Below, in pieces: positions 26,061-34,799 of a DNA stretch of 49,744 bases. The stretch covers positions 1 through 49,744 of the forward strand of contig JAHRFV010000145.1 of NCBI GenBank assembly GCA_019084435.1, read 5' to 3'. The notes beneath the pieces were generated by a model. It was not told where the DNA came from and did no database searches. It saw only the letters and a program-made list of their open reading frames with translations. Position 1 is the stretch's first letter. The number at the start of each line of letters is the position of its first letter. The position numbers and the translations under genes were made by a program. This DNA comes from Dethiosulfatibacter sp. (GTDB lineage Bacteria > Bacillota_A > Clostridia > Tissierellales > Dethiosulfatibacteraceae).

Positions 26061-27062
26061 ATGAAATATACAATCAAAGATATTGCCAGACTAGCGGGTG
26101 TGTCCACAGCCACCGTCTCAAAAGTTATCAACCGCAAGGATCATGAAATCACCGAAACCACACGTGAAAAAGTCATGTCCATTGTCAGACAGTACAACTA
26201 CGTACCTAATCGCATCGCAAGCTCTATGGTCACTAAAAAAACGCACACCATAGGCTTGATCATACCTGACATAAGCAATCCTTTTTTCCCCGAGTTAGCT
26301 CGAGGGGTTGAAGATTATGCCAGCAAATTAGGATATGCTGTTTTTTTATGCAACACCGATAATGACGCACAAAAAGAACGAACATATTTGGAAAAGCTTC
26401 AAGAAAAAATGGTGGATGGTATTATTCTGACCGCATCAAGTCACCGAAGAACTAATTCTAAAGATCTCAAAGAATCCAATATTCCTATTGTAGCCCTAGA
26501 TAGAGAAATCGATTCTTTCAAATCCGGTGGAACTGTCATATCAGACAATCTTAGTGGTGCTTATGAGGCTGTCACCTATCTCTTAAGCAGGGGCTTGAAA
26601 AACATACTATATCTAGCGGGACCAATAAACTCAAAACCCTCTAAAGACCGTCTACAGGGCTATATAAATGCACTAGTGGATCACAACCACCAAGTCAATC
26701 AAGAAATGATTCTAGATGGATCCTTTACCTTGGATTGGGGATACTCCGGAACTCTGATGGCGATAGATCGAGGCCTGGAATTTGACAGTATTTTCTGTGG
26801 AAATGATTTGATAGCATTTGGTGCAATCCAGGCGATTAAACTAAAGGGTTTTCGAGTTCCCCAAGATATCAGTGTCATTGGCTTTGATGATATTGCCATG
26901 GCAGGAATCATCGATCCCCCACTAACTACCGTCAAACAGCCAAATTATCAAATGGGTTATGAGTCATCTAAGATACTCATTGGTATCATTGAGAAGCATC
27001 CACCTGAAAACAGAGAGTTGGTATTAAACACCAAGTTAATCATAAGAGATTCAGTAATCTAA
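26061..27062 (+). CDS. LacI-family transcriptional regulator
   Basis: A 333-residue repressor-type protein. Residues 1-25 contain the helix-turn-helix (YTIKDIARLAGVSTATVSKV) and the hinge helix (NRIASSMV) near 55. The rest is a periplasmic-binding-like effector domain (GLIIPDISNPFFPELARGVE; GFDDIAMAGIIDPPLTTVKQP). The effector is probably a ribose-containing compound or an intermediate of the pathway. It likely controls both the divergent nucleoside operon and its own transcript with the sulfatase genes. Confidence 0.9.
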   Translation: MKYTIKDIARLAGVSTATVSKVINRKDHEITETTREKVMSIVRQYNYVPNRIASSMVTKKTHTIGLIIPDISNPFFPELARGVEDYASKLGYAVFLCNTDNDAQKERTYLEKLQEKMVDGIILTASSHRRTNSKDLKESNIPIVALDREIDSFKSGGTVISDNLSGAYEAVTYLLSRGLKNILYLAGPINSKPSKDRLQGYINALVDHNHQVNQEMILDGSFTLDWGYSGTLMAIDRGLEFDSIFCGNDLIAFGAIQAIKLKGFRVPQDISVIGFDDIAMAGIIDPPLTTVKQPNYQMGYESSKILIGIIEKHPPENRELVLNTKLIIRDSVI

Positions 27063-27074
27063 GGAGGATCTCAA

Positions 27075-28196
27075 ATGCCACCTATCAGCTTATTGATTAA
27101 ACCCGCATCAAGTCTATGTAACCTTTCATGTCAATACTGCTTTTACCATGAGATGACTTCAAACAACTTATGTCCAAATAATGGAATCATGTCTGAAGAA
27201 ACACTTGAAACTCTGGTAAAAAAAGCACTAGCCTATGCAGACCATACCTGTAGCTTTGCCTTCCAAGGTGGAGAACCTACACTAGCTGGTCTTCCTTTTT
27301 ATGAACGGCTGATTGCTTTGCAAAATCAATATAATCACAAGAAAGTCAAGATTAATAACGTAATTCAGACAAATGGAATCGTATTAAATGAGGAATGGGC
27401 TAGCTTTTTATCCAAAAACAATTTTCTGTTGGGGCTATCACTTGATGGACCAAAGAATATCAACGACCGCTATCGTCTACACCATAATGGAAAGAGCAGC
27501 TTCAACAGAGTTGTGCAAAGTATGCAGCTGTTGAACAAGCATCAAGTATCTTACAATATCCTGTCTGTTGTAACAGATCAAGCCTCCAGTCATGCCCAGC
27601 AGATATATCGTTTTTTCAAAAATCAAAAGATTCAGTATATGCAGTTTATCCCCTGCCTTGATTCACTATCAGAGAGTCACGAATATAATCCATATAGTCT
27701 ATCATCTGAAGCCTATACTCTGTTCTTGAAGGACTTATTCGATATCTGGTATCATGATGTCATGCGTGGCGAATATGTCAGCATCCGCTACTTTGACAAT
27801 CTGCTAGGCATATTAACCGGAAACGGATCAGAGTCCTGTGATATGACAGGCCGATGCAGCATTCAATATGTCATTGAAAGCAATGGCAATATCTATCCCT
27901 GCGATTTCTATGCTACTGATGAGTGGTGTCTTGGTAATATCAAAGACCAGGATTTGCTGGAAACTGCATCCAATAAAAAAGCATCCGACTTTATCAATAT
28001 CTCTATAGATGTTAATTCCAAATGTAAGACTTGTCAGTGGATGCCACTATGTCGAGGTGGTTGTCGAAGAAATCGTGAGCCTAATATCGATGGACAACTG
28101 CAACTCAACCAATACTGTGAAGCTTATACTGAGTTCTTCGAATATGCCTATCCAAGATTAAACCACATGGCACAAACCTTGAGGAGAAAAATATGA
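27075..28196 (+). CDS. Anaerobic sulfatase-maturating enzyme
   Basis: A 373-residue radical SAM/SPASM protein of the anSME type. The SAM cluster motif is CNLSCQYC at about 15-22. The C-terminal part holds the cysteines of two further clusters (CDMTGRCSIQ..GNIYPCDFY near 255-277 and CKTCQWMPLCRGGC near 317-330). It converts a Cys (or Ser) of a sulfatase into formylglycine without oxygen. Its client is the Cys-type sulfatase that follows with a 4-base overlap. GGAGGATCTCAA precedes the ATG. Confidence 0.93.
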   Translation: MPPISLLIKPASSLCNLSCQYCFYHEMTSNNLCPNNGIMSEETLETLVKKALAYADHTCSFAFQGGEPTLAGLPFYERLIALQNQYNHKKVKINNVIQTNGIVLNEEWASFLSKNNFLLGLSLDGPKNINDRYRLHHNGKSSFNRVVQSMQLLNKHQVSYNILSVVTDQASSHAQQIYRFFKNQKIQYMQFIPCLDSLSESHEYNPYSLSSEAYTLFLKDLFDIWYHDVMRGEYVSIRYFDNLLGILTGNGSESCDMTGRCSIQYVIESNGNIYPCDFYATDEWCLGNIKDQDLLETASNKKASDFINISIDVNSKCKTCQWMPLCRGGCRRNREPNIDGQLQLNQYCEAYTEFFEYAYPRLNHMAQTLRRKI

Positions 28197-29830
28197 AAAA
28201 GAAACCTAATATTCTCTTAATCACAACTGACCAACAACGATATGACACCATCAATGCATTAGGATATGATTTCATGCATACCCCTAATCTAGACCGTTTA
28301 GCAAAAGAAGGCTGTGTTTTCACAAACCCTTACTCCCCTAATCCTGTCTGCATACCTGCAAGACATAATATATTGACAGGATTGACTGCACGTCATCATG
28401 GATTTGATGACAATTACTTTGTGGACAAAAAAAATATTCCCTACCACTTGCCTACCTTTCCTCAGATTCTATCGGATGATGGTTATGACACAGTGGCTAT
28501 TGGGAAACTCCATTTCCAACCCTATCGTCGACACAACGGTTTCCATCGGCTCTATCTGATGGACGAAATCCCCGAATACCGAGAAGACGATGATTACGCC
28601 ATGTATTTGAAGGAACAAGGCTACGGACATTTTCAAAGCATACACGGAGTCCGACATCTACTATATATGCTACCACAACGCTCTCTAGTGCCTGAAAAGC
28701 ACCATGGTAACTGCTGGGTAGCTGACAAAACCATTGACTATCTAGACGAAAATCAAGGCCGTCGACCATTTCTCATCTGGGCAGGATTCATCCATCCTCA
28801 CCCACCTTTTGATGTGCCTGATGAATGGGCAGACCTCTATAAGGACGCAGCGTTAACGGAGCCTTTTGTCAGCAATACCCCGCTATCTCCTTTAGCAGAG
28901 GAAAATAAGCCAATTGCTGACTATCCCAATACTAAGTATCTACAAAGAGCAAGAGAGTTGTATTATGCCTCCATCTCTCATGTAGATAACAACATCGGGA
29001 AGATACTAGATAAACTGGAAGAAATCGGCGAGCTGGACAATACCCTAATCCTATTTACAAGTGATCATGGAGAGATGCTTGGTGATCATGGCACCTATCA
29101 GAAATTTTTGCCCTATGATAGTTCATCAAAAGTCCCATTCATAATACGCTATCCAAGCAGAGTGGCTGCTGGTTCTGAGCGCCACGATTTTGTGGACTTA
29201 AACGATATCCTACCCACTTTCTTGGATGCTACAGATATCTCCTACCCTGGAGATTTGGAACTACCCGGTGAGTCTGTTTTTGTTGAAGTTGGCCATAAGA
29301 ATCGACAAGTGCAATACATCGAATACTGCAAGGACAATAAGCGCTGGGTCAGCCTACGAAACAAACAATACAAGTACAATTACTATTATGGCGGTGGCTA
29401 TGAAGAGTTGTTTGACATGATCAACGATCCAATGGAAACAACCAACCTATTGCATCAGCTATTACCAAGTCAACCTATAAATCAACAATACTTAGAAGCA
29501 CAACAGGAGTTACGTCAACAATTGATTGATATGGAAGAAAAATATGGTCTGGAGGGGTATATTGAGAATGGTGATTTTAAAACTATGCCTCCCTACGAAC
29601 CAATCTATTACAGAGAAACCAATTTCCCAAAATTCCCGAAAGAGATTGTCCGAAAAGGTGAAAAAGAAGAACTGATTTCCATTCTAGATGAAATCTTATT
29701 GGCTATTAAAAAAGAGCCAACTGTCAAACTGGAAGAGCTAGATTTGAAAACCTTCCAAAAATATGGTGGCTTCACAGATGAAGAAATATCAGAACTGGTA
29801 GAAGAATCGAAAAAGAATAGTATGAATTAA
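28193..29830 (+). CDS. Cytoplasmic Cys-type sulfatase
   Basis: A 545-residue type I sulfatase/phosphonate-monoester-hydrolase family enzyme. The formylglycine motif C53-I-P-A-R57 is present, and Cys at that position fits the adjacent maturase. Metal ligands are suggested by TTDQQRYD (11-18) and SDHGEMLGDHG near 286-296. No signal peptide is present, so it acts inside the cell on an imported sulfate ester. Its place in a nucleoside/ribose regulon suggests a sulfated ribosyl compound. Choline-sulfatase-like or phosphonate hydrolase activity is an alternative reading. Confidence 0.85.
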   Translation: MKKKPNILLITTDQQRYDTINALGYDFMHTPNLDRLAKEGCVFTNPYSPNPVCIPARHNILTGLTARHHGFDDNYFVDKKNIPYHLPTFPQILSDDGYDTVAIGKLHFQPYRRHNGFHRLYLMDEIPEYREDDDYAMYLKEQGYGHFQSIHGVRHLLYMLPQRSLVPEKHHGNCWVADKTIDYLDENQGRRPFLIWAGFIHPHPPFDVPDEWADLYKDAALTEPFVSNTPLSPLAEENKPIADYPNTKYLQRARELYYASISHVDNNIGKILDKLEEIGELDNTLILFTSDHGEMLGDHGTYQKFLPYDSSSKVPFIIRYPSRVAAGSERHDFVDLNDILPTFLDATDISYPGDLELPGESVFVEVGHKNRQVQYIEYCKDNKRWVSLRNKQYKYNYYYGGGYEELFDMINDPMETTNLLHQLLPSQPINQQYLEAQQELRQQLIDMEEKYGLEGYIENGDFKTMPPYEPIYYRETNFPKFPKEIVRKGEKEELISILDEILLAIKKEPTVKLEELDLKTFQKYGGFTDEEISELVEESKKNSMN

Positions 29831-29849
29831 CCGATAAATGGAACTTTTA

Positions 29850-29900
29850 TTTTAGTATATCGTCTACTCTACTTATGTGATTTCAAAAAATATACTAAAA
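29850..29900. repeat. Perfect 11-bp inverted repeat between sulfatase and DUF4358 genes
   Basis: TTTTAGTATAT (29850-29860) and ATATACTAAAA (29890-29900) are exact inverted copies 29 bases apart. It could be an operator pair or the stem of a weak mRNA hairpin next to the ribosome binding site of the lipoprotein gene. There is no T-run after it, so a terminator is unlikely. Confidence 0.5.
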
Positions 29901-29915
29901 AGAAAGGAAACAGAA

Positions 29916-30404
29916 ATGAAAAAATTAGCAGTAGCAGTATTGATGGTGACGATTATTATTAGTTTAATAGGTTGCCAGAATCAGACAGAGGTATCAGAGG
30001 ATACCACAGCGAACATTGATATGACACTTGAGGAGATTATTGATGAGATGTATGCTCAGACAGGAATGGAATGGCCTAAATTGGTCAAGACTACTGTAAA
30101 TGAAGAGAATATGGCTTACATGTTGGGTGTCACAAATTTTGAGTTTGAAGAAGCCCTGGCTTCTGAGCCGATGATGTCGGCGCAGGCCCATTCAGTGGTA
30201 TTGGTAAAAGTAGCTAATACTGACAATCTTGAAACAATCAAAAAAGATATCAAGGAAAATGTTGATGGTAGAAAATGGATCTGTGTAGGCGTGGAAGATG
30301 ACAACATCATAGTTGACAGTGCGCACAACTATATTGTCCTAATCATGGACAATGAAGGCAGTGAAGCCCTGCAGGATGCTTTTCATAAGATTATGAACAT
30401 ATAG
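29916..30404 (+). CDS. DUF4358 family lipoprotein
   Basis: A 162-residue protein from the ATG at 29916, which follows AAAGGAAA; the earlier in-frame ATG has no site. The signal ends ISLIGC with the lipid-bearing Cys at about 19. The rest is the DUF4358 domain, which in many Clostridia is encoded next to an MBOAT acyltransferase and a DHHW protein, as here. Its exact role is unknown; a surface-polymer acylation accessory is a reasonable guess. It ends 5 bases before the acyltransferase start. Confidence 0.8.
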   Translation: MKKLAVAVLMVTIIISLIGCQNQTEVSEDTTANIDMTLEEIIDEMYAQTGMEWPKLVKTTVNEENMAYMLGVTNFEFEEALASEPMMSAQAHSVVLVKVANTDNLETIKKDIKENVDGRKWICVGVEDDNIIVDSAHNYIVLIMDNEGSEALQDAFHKIMNI

Positions 30405-30409
30405 ATCTC

Positions 30410-31813
30410 ATGGTTTTTTCAAGCATTCAATTTTTATTTTATTTCATGCCCATCGTTATGGTGGGCTATTTTTTAACACCTGATGAACATAAGAATAAAA
30501 CACTATTTGTAAGCAGTATTATCTTCTATTTTATAGGAGAACCTGTTTATGTTTTTTTACTGCTGTTTTCTATCCTTATTGATTATTACCATAGCAGTAT
30601 CATCGATGTGCATTATGGCAAAAGAAAAGCGAAAATCACCCTTATCTCATCTATCGTCATGAATGTCGGTCTGCTGTCATTTTTCAAGTATAGTGATTTT
30701 ATTTTACAAAACATCAACAGCTTGCTGTCGACAGATATTCCATTGCTGAAAATTCCACTACCTATTGGTATAAGTTTTTTCACATTTCAAACCATGAGCT
30801 ATACGATAGACGTTTATAGAGGAAAAGCGAAAGCGCAGAAAAGCTTTTTAGGATTAGGGACCTACGTTTCTTTATTTCCTCAACTGATAGCAGGTCCTAT
30901 CGTCAGATATCAAGACGTCAGCTCAGATTTGCTTCAACGCCAACACAGTTTCGAAAAGGTGTATTATGGGCTTACTCGATTTATGGTTGGGTTGTCTAAG
31001 AAGGTCATATTCGCCAATAGCTTTGGAATCTTGGCTAATGAGATAATAGAAGCGACTCAACCGGATGTTTTGTTGTATTGGTTAAGCGCTGCCGCGTATA
31101 TGCTCCAAATCTATTATGATTTTTCAGGTTATAGCGATATGGCCATTGGCTTGGGAAGTATCTTTGGTTTTCAATTTCCTGAAAATTTCAGATACCCTTA
31201 CAGCGCCGGATCCATAACCGAGTTTTGGCGCCGATGGCATATTACATTGGGACAATGGTTTAGAGATTATGTTTATGTTCCCTTGGGTGGAAGTCGAAAT
31301 GGCTCTTTAAAGACAGGTTTCAATCTTCTGGTTGTTTGGGGATTGACTGGCCTATGGCATGGTGCCAGCTGGAATTTTATTATATGGGGCATCGGTTTTG
31401 CAGTTATTCTTGGCCTAGAAAAAGCAGTTATTCTAAGAATATTGGAAAAAATGCCAAGGAGCTTTAGACACTTTTACGTGATTATATTGGTGATGCTGTC
31501 TTTTGTCGTGTTCCGATTTGATGACTTAAAAATTGTATTAAGTGTCTATCAGGGTATGTTTGGGTTCCTCGACATACCAGCTTTTTCTCATGAAAGCCTA
31601 TATCATTTGAAAAGCTATATTATTTTATTTATTATAGGTGGTATTGGAGCAACTCCTATTATCGCTCACAATATTACTAAAACTATTAAACACATGAAAG
31701 GTGCGAAATGGTTAGTCGTCCTTGAAGCTGCTGGACTAGGATTTCTTTATCTTCTGTCCGCAAGCTATTTGGTGGATGACTCCTTTAATCCATTTCTATA
31801 TTTTAGGTTTTGA
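30410..31813 (+). CDS. MBOAT family O-acyltransferase (AlgI/DltB-like)
   Basis: A 467-residue multi-pass membrane enzyme with about eleven helices. MVFSSIQFLFYFMP is the typical start of AlgI-like proteins; PQLIAGPIVRY, TEFWRRWHITLGQWFRDYVY and the catalytic-His segment LTGLWHGASWNFIIWG are all intact. It should move acetyl or another acyl group across the membrane for attachment to a cell-surface polysaccharide. No clear ribosome binding site precedes the ATG, so it may depend on translation of the DUF4358 gene. Confidence 0.9.
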   Translation: MVFSSIQFLFYFMPIVMVGYFLTPDEHKNKTLFVSSIIFYFIGEPVYVFLLLFSILIDYYHSSIIDVHYGKRKAKITLISSIVMNVGLLSFFKYSDFILQNINSLLSTDIPLLKIPLPIGISFFTFQTMSYTIDVYRGKAKAQKSFLGLGTYVSLFPQLIAGPIVRYQDVSSDLLQRQHSFEKVYYGLTRFMVGLSKKVIFANSFGILANEIIEATQPDVLLYWLSAAAYMLQIYYDFSGYSDMAIGLGSIFGFQFPENFRYPYSAGSITEFWRRWHITLGQWFRDYVYVPLGGSRNGSLKTGFNLLVVWGLTGLWHGASWNFIIWGIGFAVILGLEKAVILRILEKMPRSFRHFYVIILVMLSFVVFRFDDLKIVLSVYQGMFGFLDIPAFSHESLYHLKSYIILFIIGGIGATPIIAHNITKTIKHMKGAKWLVVLEAAGLGFLYLLSASYLVDDSFNPFLYFRF

Positions 31814-31815
31814 CT

Positions 31816-32898
31816 ATGCATTCTAGAATGAAAACAATTTTGGTGGCAGTTCTAATCTTATCTATTACCCTGCTGAATCTCATAAAAACTGACAACGAAA
31901 TATCGATTTGGGAAAGACGCAAGCTCAAACAATTCCCTGATATCAAAGTTGAAACATTGGTTTTCGGAAAGTGGTTTTTGGATTTTGAGGACTATGCCTT
32001 GGATCAAATCGTCTTTAGGCATCAGTTTCGTCAACTAAAAGTATGGTTTGAGGAATCCGTCCTTGGTAAGCAAGATGTGTCCGGTCTTTTCTCGGAAAAA
32101 AATCATATCTTTAAAATAAATGACTATAAAAGCATTACAGAACTAGAGCGATTTGTAGCCTATATTGAAAATCTTAAGGAAGATTATTTTCATGACAATA
32201 AAATTTATTATGTTCATATTCCGGATAAAACCAGTTACAGTGATAGAGAACAATTAGTCCAAATGGAAGCTGCAACAGAAGCTTTCCTAAAAGAAAATCT
32301 CCTAGGGCTATCCTTTATTTCCATATCCAATAAGTTGAGCTTGGAACATTTTTATGAAACTGATACACATTGGAGACAAGAGACCCTCCACCCTATTGTC
32401 GACGTCATTTTTGAAGGTATGGGCACGCAGATTCAATATGACGAAAAGGACTTCATAATAAAAACACACCCATCATTTTTAGGTGTGCTATATGGACAAT
32501 TACCAAGTCACAGAGAGCATGAAGCTTTATTATATATGGATCATCCTAATTTTCAATCCTACAACATCTTTGACTTTGAAAAGGGTTTGATAGACATGTA
32601 TGATGAATCAAAGCTCTCAGGGTTGGACGCATATGATGTCTTTTTGTCAGGTGCTTCTCCTATTTTGGAAATCAACAACCCTCATGCCCAGACAGATAAA
32701 GAGCTCATTGTATTTAGGGATAGTTTTGGAAGCAGTATACTCCCCTTGCTGAGTTTTAATTATGCTAAGATCATTGCTGTCGATACAAGATATGTCACCT
32801 CATCCTATTTGTCTGAAACCATTGATATTTCGAAGGATCAGGATGTTTTATTCCTCTACAGTTCGGGTATTGTTCATAATTTTGAAACGTTGAGATGA
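31816..32898 (+). CDS. DHHW/AlgX-like surface O-acetylation protein
   Basis: About 360 residues with an N-terminal signal anchor (about 5-21) and a large outside domain of the SGNH-hydrolase-like AlgX/DHHW kind. Motifs are YETDTHWRQE near 180 and VFRDSFGSSILP near 300, which in AlgX carry the catalytic His and Ser. It is expected to pass acyl groups from the MBOAT protein to the polymer. The ATG at 31816 follows the acyltransferase stop directly. The last 25 bases overlap the opposing metallo-hydrolase gene. Confidence 0.85.
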   Translation: MHSRMKTILVAVLILSITLLNLIKTDNEISIWERRKLKQFPDIKVETLVFGKWFLDFEDYALDQIVFRHQFRQLKVWFEESVLGKQDVSGLFSEKNHIFKINDYKSITELERFVAYIENLKEDYFHDNKIYYVHIPDKTSYSDREQLVQMEAATEAFLKENLLGLSFISISNKLSLEHFYETDTHWRQETLHPIVDVIFEGMGTQIQYDEKDFIIKTHPSFLGVLYGQLPSHREHEALLYMDHPNFQSYNIFDFEKGLIDMYDESKLSGLDAYDVFLSGASPILEINNPHAQTDKELIVFRDSFGSSILPLLSFNYAKIIAVDTRYVTSSYLSETIDISKDQDVLFLYSSGIVHNFETLR

Positions 32899-34103
32899 AG
32901 AGAAACATCTTTAATGTCATAGATTATTTTAATATCATTTTTGTACTTATCAAACCACATTGCATTCTCCGTGTGCACCGGCAAAATCACACTTGGTTTG
33001 ACAGCGTTTATTAACCTGTCAATCGTATTGGAATCAGCGTGACCACTGGTATGCAGTGTGTGAATTTTGACGCCTTTTTCTATCATAAAACTAATGAGTT
33101 GTTTAACATCATCTTTGTCTTGGTATCCCTTCCACATGCCATAGAATAGAATTCCATCTTCAAAGCTCTGTAATTCATTTAGCTTTTTTAGATAATTAAT
33201 CATAGAGGGTCTGACACACATTACATAGCTTTGCTTAGCTATGGCATCTCTTCCGATTTTGGCTTTCCCAAAAGTGTTCAGTTTTGCATATCGTTCTTTA
33301 TTGCCATCAGTGACAAAAACTCTTATACCTTTATCACGTTTTGGATTAGGAACTTCAACTCCAGATGCATCACCTATTAATGCAGTGTAGATATCTTCCA
33401 AGAATACTCTACCTGCTTCCTGTGCCACATTATACATGGTTACCAATCTATCAATATTCATAGCAGACATAAAGACAAAACAAGGACCTGTATGCTTAGA
33501 TAATGCCTTAACAGCTATATCCTCTAAAAGCGTTTCTTCAATGTTCTCTCTTGATTCTTTTCTAGAAAGGTTGGTGCCTTCAATTATAAGAGCATCTACA
33601 GAAGGAATACTCTCTAACAGTCTTTGATCATTCCATCTGCCATTTGCTCTAAAGTCTCCAGTATACAATACAGATTTCCCATCTGCCTGAATTAAAAACA
33701 TATATGAGTCGTAAGCAGAGTGATCACACCTATAAGGAGTGATACTAATATCACCAATCTCTGTTACACATTTATCCTCTATAAATTCCGGTCTAAAGGT
33801 TGTTTTAATACGTCGATAATCATTCGATGCACTTAGAATGTTGTATGCTTTCTCTCCCATATAAACTGGGATTTCATGAATTACCTTATCCAGTAGACCA
33901 ACGTGATCAGCATGATAATGGGAAATAAAAATCGCATCAAATCCTTTCTCACCATCAAACAGTCCATTGACTATTGGTAATTCTGCTTGGGTTTCTTCGT
34001 CTAGATTCAATCCCACATCTAAAATAATTTTAGTTTTCTCTGTTGCTATTTCAATAACAGATCCACCAATTTGATTTCGTCCCCTATGTATTGTTATCTT
34101 CAT
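32874..34103 (-). CDS. MBL-fold metallo-hydrolase, RNase J-like (beta-CASP type)
   Basis: A 409-residue protein. The metal-binding motif HYHADH is at 62-67, TGDFRANGRW gives a further Asp and THTSGHAD-like LHTSGHAD near 355 matches the beta-CASP/RMMBL ending of RNase J and CPSF-73-type nucleases. It is shorter than RNase J (about 555), lacking its C-terminal domain. Most relatives act on RNA. The ATG at 34103 follows AAGGTG at 6 bases, overlapping the end of the upstream gene. It is the last gene of a three-gene cassette; see the findings. Confidence 0.8.
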   Translation of the reverse strand: MKITIHRGRNQIGGSVIEIATEKTKIILDVGLNLDEETQAELPIVNGLFDGEKGFDAIFISHYHADHVGLLDKVIHEIPVYMGEKAYNILSASNDYRRIKTTFRPEFIEDKCVTEIGDISITPYRCDHSAYDSYMFLIQADGKSVLYTGDFRANGRWNDQRLLESIPSVDALIIEGTNLSRKESRENIEETLLEDIAVKALSKHTGPCFVFMSAMNIDRLVTMYNVAQEAGRVFLEDIYTALIGDASGVEVPNPKRDKGIRVFVTDGNKERYAKLNTFGKAKIGRDAIAKQSYVMCVRPSMINYLKKLNELQSFEDGILFYGMWKGYQDKDDVKQLISFMIEKGVKIHTLHTSGHADSNTIDRLINAVKPSVILPVHTENAMWFDKYKNDIKIIYDIKDVSLHLNVSKL

Positions 34104-34106
34104 CAA

Positions 34107-34796
34107 TCACACCTTAATATTAGCAGCTACCAAATAGGCTTGATACATACCATTAATAACTTCAATCAATTGTTCTATATCTTCGTCAGAAATGATGGGA
34201 TTAATGATACTTACATAGATTATTTTATTCTTTCCACTAGCTTTCACAAAATTATGGAAATGGTTATTGATATACTCACAGAACTTATCGTTTAAATGAT
34301 TAAAGTAAGGCATTAACTCTTTATCATCACCCGGCATATCATCAAAAAATATAGCCTTAGTCAATGTAAACTCGAGTACGACATTTCCGTTTTTATAGTT
34401 TTCCTCTTTAAGCAAAGGCATTCTCAAAAACATACTCTTATTCTTGCTGATGGGTGTAGCTTTATAAAAATCATTAATATCTGTACGAATACTCAGATCA
34501 AACTTATCTTTTACGACAATCCCCTTAAAAATCATATTAGAATTAGCTACCTGCCATTTTTCTAGTGCATTCGTCAACCTTTCTTCAAATGATAAAGAAT
34601 ATTCTTTTGGAATAAGACTTCTAACAACAGCAACCAACAATATAACCATTATTAGTGTTCCAGAAATATCTTTTATTGCGCCTATCACAGTTTCTGTTGA
34701 AATGCCATTTACAACCATTTCTACTAATGCTGCGATAATCGCCACAACACCAAAAATACCACCCCATATTTTCTCTTTTAAATCCATGTCAGACAT
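34107..34796 (-). CDS. Two-helix membrane protein, unknown function
   Basis: A 229-residue protein with hydrophobic helices at about 10-32 and 43-62, then a soluble domain of 165 residues with mixed alpha/beta character. I recognise no family. Its gene lies 3 bases from the nuclease-like gene upstream and 3 bases before the metallo-hydrolase start, so the three are almost certainly one transcript. A membrane-bound effector or sensor partner is one possibility. Confidence 0.6.
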   Translation of the reverse strand: MSDMDLKEKIWGGIFGVVAIIAALVEMVVNGISTETVIGAIKDISGTLIMVILLVAVVRSLIPKEYSLSFEERLTNALEKWQVANSNMIFKGIVVKDKFDLSIRTDINDFYKATPISKNKSMFLRMPLLKEENYKNGNVVLEFTLTKAIFFDDMPGDDKELMPYFNHLNDKFCEYINNHFHNFVKASGKNKIIYVSIINPIISDEDIEQLIEVINGMYQAYLVAANIKV

Positions 34797-34799
34797 TTC

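Noticed and set aside
29850..29900. Inverted repeat as terminator of the sulfatase operon
   Set aside because: The arms are AT-rich with a 29-base loop and no following T-run.
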